A DNA stretch of 64,000 nucleotides from DASREM01 sp035652095 (GTDB lineage Bacteria; Acidobacteriota; Terriglobia; Terriglobales; Acidobacteriaceae), in contig DASREM010000053.1 of assembly GCA_035652095.1 (NCBI GenBank), positions 62,001 to 126,000 of the forward strand. The letters are read 5' to 3'. Made by a program: the position numbers and the translations under genes. Positions 35,812 through 42,773 of this stretch are shown in pieces. The stretch's first letter is position 1; every line of letters starts with the position of its first letter. Under the pieces are notes generated by a model. It was not told where the DNA came from and did not search any database. It worked only from the letters and a program-made list of their open reading frames with translations.

Positions 35812-36978
35812 ATGGCAACTTTAACCACCATCATCGGGCTGGCGATCATCCTGGCAGTGCTGCTGGACGCCTTCGAAACCGTGGTGCTGCCGCGAAGGGT
35901 TACCCGACATTTCCGGTTGACGGCGTGGTTCTATCGCAACACCTGGGTGCCCTGGATGCGCCTTGCCCGCAAGATTCAAAACCCGGTTCGGCGGGAAGGC
36001 TTCCTCGGCTACTTCGGGCCCTTGTCGTTGTTCTTTCTGCTGGCGTTTTGGGCGGTGGGACTGATCCTGGGCTTCGCGCTTCTGCAATATGGTACGGGCC
36101 AGCACGTCAGCATCGGTAACCAGCCGCTTACCTTTCGCCTTCTGATCTACCACAGCGGAGAGACGTTCTTTACCCTGGGCTACGGCGATATCACGCCCAC
36201 CACCACCGTGGCCCGCTTCCTCGCCGTGCTCGAAGCAGGCATGGGGTTTGCGTTCTTGGGTGTGGTAATCGGATATCTGCCGGTGGTGTACTCGGCATTC
36301 TCGGATCTCGAACTCGAGATCTCCATGCTGGATTCGCGGGCCGGATCTCCGCCCTCGGCGATGGAACTCTTGAACCGGCTTGGCTGCTGTCCCGATCAGA
36401 GAGTTCTGGACGAAATTTTTCGCGATTGGGAGAAGTGGTCCGCGAAACTGCTGGCCAGCCATCTCTCCTACCCGGTGCTGAGCTTTTTCCGATCGCAGCA
36501 CAGCAACCAGTCCTGGCTCGGCGCGCTGACCACCATGCTGGATGTCACCTCACTGGTGATTGCGGGCGTGGACGGCATTCGCCCCGAACAGGCCAAGCTC
36601 ACCTTCGCCATGGCGCGTCATGCCGCGGTCGATCTCGCGCAGGTGGTGAACGCCCGTTTCGATCCCAGTGAACCGGACCGGCTTCCTGGCAACGAACTGG
36701 AATTGATGCGGCAGGAACTGGCGAACAAAGGCCTGCGTCTGCACGATGACGAAGGCGCCAGCCAGAAACTTCAGAAGATGCGGTTGATGTACGAACCGTA
36801 TGTGCAAGCAATCGCCCGCAATTTGTTAATCACGTTGCCGCCGTGGATTCGCACCGAGCAGAAAAAAGATAACTGGCAAGGTGGGCCCTGGGACCGGATG
36901 CTCCAGGCCAGAGCGCTGGCCGCCTTGGGCAAGCACGGGCAGGCCAAGGCCGTGGCTCCGGGCGACGATCACTTCTGA
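35812..36978 (+). CDS. Two-helix potassium channel protein with cytoplasmic domain
   Basis: A 388-residue ion channel. Helix 1 (IIGLAIILAVLLDAFETVVL) is followed by a further hydrophobic helix (GPLSLFFLLAFWAVGLILGFALL), a pore loop and an inner helix (ARFLAVLEAGMGFAFLGVVIGYLPVV). The selectivity filter is T-L-G-Y-G-D. The ~220-residue C-terminal cytoplasmic domain has no RCK/TrkA-N nucleotide motif that I can see. ATG 35812 is used; TACTAT about 30 nt upstream may be the -10 element. The next gene, kdsD, begins 36 nt downstream but seems functionally unrelated. Confidence 0.85.
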   Translation: MATLTTIIGLAIILAVLLDAFETVVLPRRVTRHFRLTAWFYRNTWVPWMRLARKIQNPVRREGFLGYFGPLSLFFLLAFWAVGLILGFALLQYGTGQHVSIGNQPLTFRLLIYHSGETFFTLGYGDITPTTTVARFLAVLEAGMGFAFLGVVIGYLPVVYSAFSDLELEISMLDSRAGSPPSAMELLNRLGCCPDQRVLDEIFRDWEKWSAKLLASHLSYPVLSFFRSQHSNQSWLGALTTMLDVTSLVIAGVDGIRPEQAKLTFAMARHAAVDLAQVVNARFDPSEPDRLPGNELELMRQELANKGLRLHDDEGASQKLQKMRLMYEPYVQAIARNLLITLPPWIRTEQKKDNWQGGPWDRMLQARALAALGKHGQAKAVAPGDDHF

Positions 36979-37014
36979 CCGCGGAGAGGCCGCGTGCTAA
37001 CATCCTCTGTTTCC

Positions 37015-38013
37015 ATGAATCACATTGGGGCAAATGTAGTCCGCATTGAAGCGGAGGCGTTGCGAGCGCTTGCCGACCGCATCGCGGGGTCGATGGCGGC
37101 GGACTTCACCCGCTCAGTCGAATTGCTGTTTTGCTGCGCCGGCCGCGTGGTGGTGACCGGCATGGGGAAGAGCGGGATCATCGCCCGCAAAATCGCCGCG
37201 ACTCTGAATTCGACCGGGACTCCCGCCCTGTTCATGCATCCGGTGGAAGCCCTGCACGGCGACCTGGGGATGATTGTGCGCGGGGATGTGGTGCTGGCGC
37301 TTTCGGCGAGCGGCGAGACCGAGGAGATTCTGCGCCTTCTGGCGACCATCAAGCGCTTGCAGGTGCCGCTGATCGCCATGACTTGCGATCAGATCGATGC
37401 GGTCCGAGACCACAAGGGCGGCAAAATTTCCACGCTGGCGTCATCCGCCGATATCGCGCTTGATTGCTCGATTGCGCAGGAAGCCTGTTCGATGGGCCTC
37501 GCGCCGACCGCGTCAACCACGACGATGCTGGCGTTGGGCGACGCTCTTGCCATGGCGCTGGCGGAGCGGCGCGGCTTCAAGGAAGAAGACTTCGCCAATC
37601 TGCATCCCGGAGGAAAACTCGGCAAGCGCCTGGCCCGCGTGGAATCATTGATGCACAGCGGCGAGGCTGTGCCGCGTGTCGGTCCCCAGACCCGGATGCC
37701 CGATGTGATTTACGAAATGTCGCGCAAGAAGTTGGGAATGACGGCAGTTGTGGACGGCGGAAAACTGCTGGGGGTGATCAGCGATGGAGATTTACGGCGC
37801 TTGCTCGAGAAGCGCGGAAAAGATGCGCTGGACCTTTCAGCGGCGGAGTGTATGACGCAGAATCCCCGGACCATCGCGGGGCATGAGTTCGCGGCCACCG
37901 CGCTGGCGCTGATGGAAGAGAAGAAGATTACGTCCCTGGTGGTGGTGGATGACGAAAAGCAATTGCGGGGCATAGTGCACCTGCACGATCTCTGGGGCAC
38001 CGAGATGATGTAA
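37015..38013 (+). CDS. kdsD: D-arabinose-5-phosphate isomerase (KdsD/KpsF)
   Basis: The SIS domain (about residues 30-170) isomerises ribulose-5-P to arabinose-5-P, the first step toward Kdo. Motifs VVVTGMGKSGIIARKIAATLNSTGTPA, EALHGDLGM and LSASGETEEIL are diagnostic, with LAPTASTTTMLALGDALA later. Two CBS domains follow (residues ~200-330). Length is normal at 332 residues. ATG 37015 is preferred over GTG 36994; TAACAT at 36998-37003 is 11 nt upstream. kdsC (27.6 kb) and kdsA (41.8 kb) complete the pathway nearby. Confidence 0.94.
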   Translation: MNHIGANVVRIEAEALRALADRIAGSMAADFTRSVELLFCCAGRVVVTGMGKSGIIARKIAATLNSTGTPALFMHPVEALHGDLGMIVRGDVVLALSASGETEEILRLLATIKRLQVPLIAMTCDQIDAVRDHKGGKISTLASSADIALDCSIAQEACSMGLAPTASTTTMLALGDALAMALAERRGFKEEDFANLHPGGKLGKRLARVESLMHSGEAVPRVGPQTRMPDVIYEMSRKKLGMTAVVDGGKLLGVISDGDLRRLLEKRGKDALDLSAAECMTQNPRTIAGHEFAATALALMEEKKITSLVVVDDEKQLRGIVHLHDLWGTEMM

Positions 38014-38051
38014 GCCCCGCATCCAGGCCATGCCGGCGCTACAATCAGGGC

Positions 38052-38261
38052 ATGTACCATTACGATCCCAACACGGCGCTGGAAGAGTTGAACGAAGAAG
38101 CTACGCTGCCGAATCCTGTGCATGTGCGTGACATGATGCTGCGCAAGCATCTCACGGCGGACAAGTCGCTGGAGTTGAACCGGCTGTTTGTCGAATACCA
38201 GAAATTCTTCGGCGAGACCCAGAAGCTGGGGAAAGAGATTTTGAAGCAGCTGGCGGGATAG
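38052..38261 (+). CDS. Conserved small hypothetical protein
   Basis: A 69-residue, mostly helical and charged protein (starts MYHYDPNTALEELNEEA; the C-terminal half is LNRLFVEYQKFFGETQKLG). TACAAT at 38040-38045 lies 6 nt upstream of the ATG, with no Shine-Dalgarno sequence, fitting a leaderless transcript. I do not recognise a family. It sits 38 nt after kdsD and ends 6 nt before the stop of the convergent PIN-domain toxin gene. Confidence 0.65.
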   Translation: MYHYDPNTALEELNEEATLPNPVHVRDMMLRKHLTADKSLELNRLFVEYQKFFGETQKLGKEILKQLAG

Positions 38262-38267
38262 ACCTCG

Positions 38268-38690
38268 CTATATCGGCACCTGATCCAGTGCAACGATGAA
38301 TTGAATGCCGTCAACTCGCTTGCCCTGCAGACGGCGGTCGTTGGTAACAAACAAGTCAGTATTTGCGCTGGCCGCGCAGGCTAGTTGTACAGCATCGGGC
38401 GCGCGCACCGATCGGTCGCAGCGGATCTCAGCGTACTTCCATGCGGCTTTGGCGTCGAAGGAAAGCAGCGAAGCCGTCTTCGTTATTGCGTCTTCGTAAT
38501 TCCGGCACAGGGTGGTGTTTCCCTGCTCCAACGGCTTCACTAGAATCTCTCCGAGCGTAATCGTGGAGGTGAGTAGCTGGTCCCCTCGCGCCAACATTTT
38601 ACCCCGCAGGTTTCTGGTCGTCAGCGATTCCTGGGTATTCCCCTCCAAGAAGTAAATAAAGAGATTGGTGTCCCAGAATATGCGGCTCAT
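38268..38690 (-). CDS. PIN-domain ribonuclease toxin (VapC-like)
   Basis: A 140-residue PIN domain. The four conserved acidic positions are visible: Asp in FWDTNLFIY (residue 7), Glu in TLGEILVKP, Asp in APDAVQLA and Asp in VTNDRRL. These coordinate Mg/Mn for RNA cleavage. Its ATG overlaps the stop of the upstream 170-residue gene by ATGA, so the two are translationally coupled. That upstream protein is not a known VapB type. Expected target in this family is tRNA or rRNA, but it cannot be predicted here. Last gene of a three-gene minus-strand unit. Confidence 0.88.
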   Translation of the reverse strand: MSRIFWDTNLFIYFLEGNTQESLTTRNLRGKMLARGDQLLTSTITLGEILVKPLEQGNTTLCRNYEDAITKTASLLSFDAKAAWKYAEIRCDRSVRAPDAVQLACAASANTDLFVTNDRRLQGKRVDGIQFIVALDQVPI

Positions 38691-39199
38691 TCCCAGCCCT
38701 CACGCAACCGGCGAACGTAGTCGTCTGCATTCTCATCTGCCCACAATTCTCTTCCCGAACCGTAGAGAGCCAGTAATGGATCGTTTTCTATCGCGCGGGT
38801 TGCATGTTGTGAACACCACCCGCGATACCATGCAAGCAGTTCCTTAAACCAGTTTTCGCTTAAAGCCTCCGCCTTGGGTGAAATCTTTCCACCATTCCGT
38901 CCGGGATGAAAAGGGTCTCCCGGCCTAAAGAGGCGACGCCTTCCCGGCACTGTTTCGAAAAGCATCTTGTAACGCCCCGGATTAGGGGGACGATTGGCCA
39001 CGCAGTGCTGTACCACATGCACGTAGAAACTGGGCCGAATCGGGCCCATGGATCGTAATTCTTGAGCGGTTTCGGCAAACCTCACGATTTCGTCGATGGC
39101 GAAATCCAAGCGCTCAGGGTGGAGTCGATGAAGCAAGGCGGTCGTGACCCAAACTTCGTCAGCCACCTTGATTGTCGTCTTAATCGTTACGGGTGCCAA
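38687..39199 (-). CDS. Hypothetical protein, middle gene of the PIN toxin operon
   Basis: A 170-residue protein with TTG start at 39199, supported by GAGGAGG with 5-nt spacing. The N-terminal ~55 residues (TIKTTIKVADEVWVTTALLHRLHPER, then DFAIDEIVRFAE) could form a beta-strand plus helices like an antitoxin DNA-binding end. The C-terminal half is Arg/Trp-rich (ENWFKELLAWYRGWCSQHATRAIE, then LWADENADDYVRRLREGWE) and could wrap the toxin. The ending is typical of antitoxins placed before PIN genes (DENADDYVRRLREGW). I do not know the family; an antitoxin role is inferred from the ATGA overlap with the toxin. Confidence 0.7.
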   Translation of the reverse strand: MAPVTIKTTIKVADEVWVTTALLHRLHPERLDFAIDEIVRFAETAQELRSMGPIRPSFYVHVVQHCVANRPPNPGRYKMLFETVPGRRRLFRPGDPFHPGRNGGKISPKAEALSENWFKELLAWYRGWCSQHATRAIENDPLLALYGSGRELWADENADDYVRRLREGWE

Positions 39200-39432
39200 A
39201 GAGACCTCCTCGGTTGCTCCGCGTCCCGCAGTTGCAGTTTGCGCAAGGCCGCGATGATCGCCGCTTGTTCGTGGACTGGGCAGGGATTCCTCCGTTGGCG
39301 GTAATTAATCCGATTCGGAGCCACGCGTAGCTTTTTGCCCGTGCGCTCCAAGACATCTGCAATCCAGCAAGTCTTCGGGAGGAATCCCGCGCTGGCTCTC
39401 ACCTCACGTTGAAAGTCGCGATAACTTGCCAC
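39187..39432 (-). CDS. Small conserved protein, first gene of the PIN toxin operon
   Basis: An 81-residue protein from GTG 39432, preceded by AAGGAG at 9-nt spacing. Core motifs are GFLPKTCWIADV, APNRINYRQRRNPCP and EQAAIIAALRKL. I believe short proteins with the pattern K-T-C-W-I-A-x-V...A-P-N-R...N-P-C-P are widespread and uncharacterised. A longer reading from 39492 is unlikely because the promoter (39475-39503) would then lie inside it. The frame overlaps the next gene by 13 nt, so all three genes are probably cotranscribed. Function unknown; the conserved Cys pair could bind metal. Confidence 0.65.
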   Translation of the reverse strand: MASYRDFQREVRASAGFLPKTCWIADVLERTGKKLRVAPNRINYRQRRNPCPVHEQAAIIAALRKLQLRDAEQPRRSLWHP

Positions 39433-39456
39433 CGGTTCGCACTCCTTGGGAGCTGT

Positions 39457-39477
39457 ATTACCAAGTAATTTGGTAAT
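39457..39477. promoter_or_regulatory. Palindromic operator of the TA-like operon
   Basis: ATTACCAA-5 nt-TTGGTAAT is a perfect 8-bp inverted repeat. It overlaps the -10 box (39475-39480) and the expected transcription start on the minus strand, an ideal place for autorepression by a TA complex or by the first gene product. Confidence 0.7.
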
Positions 39478-39503
39478 ATACATCAACAACATGAACCTGT
39501 CAA
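39475..39503 (-). promoter_or_regulatory. Near-consensus sigma-70 promoter of the TA-like operon
   Basis: On the minus strand TTGACA (39503-39498), a 17-nt spacer, and TATATT (39480-39475). Expected start of transcription is near 39468, about 35 nt before the GTG at 39432. This is one of the best promoter matches in the window. Confidence 0.75.
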
Positions 39504-39651
39504 GCTTCGATGCCCTCCAGCCCGAAGACTGTCTTGGTCAAGGCAACAGACTTGGCAGAAGGCAGGGACCTCGCTGTTCATGGGCGAAGCCTAGTTCCTC
39601 CATAGCGATCAATTACAATGGCGGATTCCAGTTCCTCGGAAATCATTCACT

Positions 39652-41409
39652 ATGCACCGCTGGTCTGAACTCTTCATTCCTACTCTGCGCGAGGCGCCGG
39701 CCGACGCCGAAGTTGCCAGCCACAAGTTCCTGGTACGAGCCGGATACATCCGCCAGCTCGCGGCCGGAATTTACTCCTATCTCTTTCTGGGTCAACGCTC
39801 GCTGAACAAGATTATCGGCGTCGTGCGCGACGAGATGGACAAGATCGGGCAGGAATTCTTTCTCCCGGCGCTCCATCCCCGCGATCTTTGGGAGGAGAGC
39901 GGGCGCGCGGCGGTGATGGGCGAGACCATGTTCCGCCTGAAGGACCGCAAGGGCACCGACTTGGTGCTGGGAATGACCCACGAAGAGGTTATGACCTCGA
40001 TCGCCCGCCGGGAGTTGCGCAGCTACAAGCAGCTGCCCCAGATCTGGTACCAGATCCAGACCAAGTTTCGCGACGAGGCGCGGCCCAGGTCCGGCTTGCT
40101 GCGGGTGCGGCAGTTCACCATGAAAGACGCCTACTCGTTCGATATTGATGCGGCCGGTTTGGACGTCTCGTATCTCAAGCACTACGACACTTATTGCCGT
40201 ATCTTCGATCGCTGCGGCCTGAAGTACATGGTGGTAGAAGCGCACTCCGGCGCCATGGGCGGGTCGCAGTCGCACGAGTTCATGGTGCGCACGCCCGCCG
40301 GAGAAGACCAGATCGTGAGTTGCGAGAGTTGCCGATACGCCGCGAACCTGGAGAAAGCCACGTCAAAGCTGGCGGCGGTGGAAGATCTTCCGGCGGCCGG
40401 CGATGGCAACCTGCTTGAAGTCCACACTCCAGGACAGAAGACGATTGAAGAAGTCGCGAAGTTCCTGGGCGTGTCTCCGAAGAACAAGATCAAGACCCTG
40501 GCCCTGATGACGGTCGAAGCGGATGCGAAAGTGAAAGGTCGTGCCGTGGTGGTGCTGCTGCGGGGCGATCATCAACTCAATGAAGCCAAGCTGTCGGCAG
40601 TGGTTGGAAAAGAAACCCGGCCGATGCAGGAGCAGGAGATCCAAACGGTCTTCAGCTCTCCGGCGGGGTTCCTGGGGCCCCAGGGAATCGAATGGGCCTG
40701 GGACATGAAAGATGACAAACGCCCCTTACTGTTCGTGGACAAAGCTCTCGAAGGGCGCAAGAACCTGATCGCAGGGGCGAACAGAGAGGACTACCACGTC
40801 AAGAATGTCACCCCCGAGCGCGACTTCAAGGCCACCGCTTACGCTGACCTGAGAAGTGTCGCCGCGGGCGAGGACTGTACAAACTGCGGAGGCCTCCTTC
40901 GTATTGATACGGCAGTCGAGATCGGCCACATCTTCAAACTTGGCTACAAGTATTCCGAATCCATGGGCGCGCGGGTGCTCGACCGCAATGGCAAGGAGGT
41001 CATGCCGATCATGGGCTGTTATGGAATCGGCATCGAGCGCATCCTGACGGCCTCGGTGGAGCAGAGCAATGATGAAAACGGCTTCTGGCTGCCGCCGCAG
41101 ATTGCCCCGTTCGAGATCGTGGTCAGCCCCACCAATATCAAAGACGAGAAGTTGATGGGCACCGCGGAGGACATCGCCCGTAAGCTTGAGGCGGCGGGGT
41201 TCGACGTGTTACTGGATGACAGGGACGAACGGCCAGGGGTGAAGTTCAAAGACGCTGACCTGGTGGGCATACCCTTCCGGGTTACGGTCGGCAAGAAGGT
41301 TACCGAAGGTACTGTGGAGGTCTTTCGTCGCTCGACACGCGAAATGCACGATGCTAGCATCGCCTCAATCACCGACTATTTTGTCGAGAACCTGCGGCCT
41401 GCGCGCTAA
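39652..41409 (+). CDS. proS: Prolyl-tRNA synthetase (bacterial type, with editing domain)
   Basis: Class II aminoacyl-tRNA synthetase charging tRNA-Pro, 585 residues, the usual size for the ProS type with an inserted editing domain. Motif 1 is in the N-terminal region, motif 2 in QTKFRDEARPRSGLLRVRQFTMKDAYSFD, motif 3 in MGCYGIGIERILTA. The YbaK-like INS domain lies at about residues 225-390 (SKLAAVEDLPAAGDGN onward), and the anticodon-binding domain is at the C-terminus. TACAAT about 35 nt upstream of the ATG may be the -10 box. The next gene starts 35 nt downstream. Confidence 0.97.
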   Translation: MHRWSELFIPTLREAPADAEVASHKFLVRAGYIRQLAAGIYSYLFLGQRSLNKIIGVVRDEMDKIGQEFFLPALHPRDLWEESGRAAVMGETMFRLKDRKGTDLVLGMTHEEVMTSIARRELRSYKQLPQIWYQIQTKFRDEARPRSGLLRVRQFTMKDAYSFDIDAAGLDVSYLKHYDTYCRIFDRCGLKYMVVEAHSGAMGGSQSHEFMVRTPAGEDQIVSCESCRYAANLEKATSKLAAVEDLPAAGDGNLLEVHTPGQKTIEEVAKFLGVSPKNKIKTLALMTVEADAKVKGRAVVVLLRGDHQLNEAKLSAVVGKETRPMQEQEIQTVFSSPAGFLGPQGIEWAWDMKDDKRPLLFVDKALEGRKNLIAGANREDYHVKNVTPERDFKATAYADLRSVAAGEDCTNCGGLLRIDTAVEIGHIFKLGYKYSESMGARVLDRNGKEVMPIMGCYGIGIERILTASVEQSNDENGFWLPPQIAPFEIVVSPTNIKDEKLMGTAEDIARKLEAAGFDVLLDDRDERPGVKFKDADLVGIPFRVTVGKKVTEGTVEVFRRSTREMHDASIASITDYFVENLRPAR

Positions 41410-41444
41410 ACACCCTGTTACGCGGCCGCAACGGAGCTGCGTCG

Positions 41445-41801
41445 ATGGGTGCCATTAAGCTGATCTTCGGATTGTTCGTGATCGTTGCGGTGGTGTACGT
41501 GTGCGCGGAACTGATTCCCCCGTTCTTCGCCAACTACCAGTTCGAGGACGCCATCAAGAACGAAGCCACCATCACCACCTATAGCACCAAGCCCGAAGAC
41601 GCGATCCGTGAAACCATCTTCAAAAAGGCCCAGGACCTCGAAATCCCTGTCAGCAAAGAGCAGATTCACGTGAAGCGTACGGGGGCACAGGGCACGGGAA
41701 CCGTGATCATCGAAACCTCCTATACGGTTCATGTGGACCTGCCGGGCTACCCCATGGACCTGCACTTCGATCCTTCGACCAGGAATAAAGGGGCCTTCTA
41801 A
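41445..41801 (+). CDS. Small membrane-anchored DUF4845-like protein
   Basis: A 118-residue protein with an N-terminal transmembrane helix (KLIFGLFVIVAVVYVCAELI) and an extracytoplasmic alpha/beta region (about residues 30-118) with EDAIRETIFKKAQDLEIP and later YTVHVDLPGYPMDLHFD. This resembles DUF4845-type proteins often found near signal peptidase genes, although no lepB is here. It follows proS by 35 nt and may be cotranscribed. No catalytic motif is visible. Confidence 0.7.
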   Translation: MGAIKLIFGLFVIVAVVYVCAELIPPFFANYQFEDAIKNEATITTYSTKPEDAIRETIFKKAQDLEIPVSKEQIHVKRTGAQGTGTVIIETSYTVHVDLPGYPMDLHFDPSTRNKGAF

Positions 41802-41840
41802 ACGCGGTCGGCGGCTACTCGCAGGGCAATCGAATCCCAC

Positions 41841-42689
41841 TCAAGGAGTGACGTGCGCGGCGCGCAGCGCGCCATGCACTGCCTGCAATTCCTTGAGCAC
41901 TCCGCGTAACTTCGTGGACTCGAGCGCGTTCGCCCCATCGGACTTGGCTTCTTTGGGATTGTTGTGGGTTTCGAGAAAAACTCCGTCCGCGCCCGCGGCC
42001 ACCGACGCCCTCGCCAGCACCGGAATAAATTCCGGCTGTCCGCCGCTAACCGCCGGCGCATCTTCGTCGCCATGCGAGGCGGACGGCAACTGTACCGAAT
42101 GCGTCGCGTCGAACACCACCGGCGCGAACTTCCGCATGATCGCCAGCGACCGCATGTCCACCACCAGGTTGTTGTAACCGAAACTCGATCCGCGTTCCGT
42201 CACAAACACGCGATCGTTGCCGGCCTCGCGGCATTTGTCTACCGCGTGCTTCATGTCCCAGGGAGAAACGAATTGACCCTTCTTGATGTTGACCACGCGC
42301 TCGCTCATCGCGGCGGCCACGATCAGGTCGGTCTGCCGGCACAGAAATGCCGGGATCTGCAACACATCGGCCACCTCGGCCACGCGCGGCACGTCCATGG
42401 TTTCGTGCACGTCGGTGAGCACCGGCACGTGTACTTCGTCTTTCACCTTTTTCAGGATGCGCAGCCCTTCGTTCAAACCGGGTCCGCGGAAGCTGCGAAT
42501 CGAAGTCCGGTTCGCCTTGTCATACGAAGCCTTGAAGATGAAAGGGAAGTTGAGCGAGCGGGTCACACCCTTGATCACCTCGGCCATGAAAAGCGCGTGT
42601 TCTTCGCTCTCGATGACGCACGGCCCAGCGATCAGAAACAGCCCGCCATCTCCGACGTGAATGCCTTCGACTTGGAAGGAAACGGCCAT
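41841..42689 (-). CDS. kdsA: 3-deoxy-8-phosphooctulonate synthase (KdsA)
   Basis: Condenses arabinose-5-P with phosphoenolpyruvate to Kdo-8-P. Family signatures are IAGPCVIESEEHAL near residue 20, FKASYDKANRTS and FRGPGLNEGL, DVHETMDVPRVAEVADVLQIPAFLCRQTDL and FDATHSVQLPS. Length is 282 residues, as in other KdsA proteins. On the minus strand, pyrG lies just upstream; the 84-nt gap between the pyrG stop and this start contains dispersed repeat copies in inverted orientation. kdsC and kdsD are elsewhere in the window. Confidence 0.96.
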   Translation of the reverse strand: MAVSFQVEGIHVGDGGLFLIAGPCVIESEEHALFMAEVIKGVTRSLNFPFIFKASYDKANRTSIRSFRGPGLNEGLRILKKVKDEVHVPVLTDVHETMDVPRVAEVADVLQIPAFLCRQTDLIVAAAMSERVVNIKKGQFVSPWDMKHAVDKCREAGNDRVFVTERGSSFGYNNLVVDMRSLAIMRKFAPVVFDATHSVQLPSASHGDEDAPAVSGGQPEFIPVLARASVAAGADGVFLETHNNPKEAKSDGANALESTKLRGVLKELQAVHGALRAAHVTP

Positions 42690-42708
42690 CTGGTCTCAAA
42701 ACCATTCA

Positions 42709-42771
42709 CCACCAAAGTCACAAAGGTTCACAAAGGAATCCTTCGTGCTACTTCGTGTCCTTGGTGGTTGA
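42709..42771. repeat. Inverted pair of dispersed repeats between pyrG and kdsA
   Basis: TTCGTGTCCTTGGTGGTTGA at 42752-42771 matches the 27483-27502 unit at 19 of 20 positions. An inverted, degenerate copy (ACCACCAAAGTCACAAAGG and following) lies at 42709-42737, so the pair could fold into a hairpin in the pyrG-kdsA mRNA. Confidence 0.6.
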
Positions 42772-42773
42772 TT

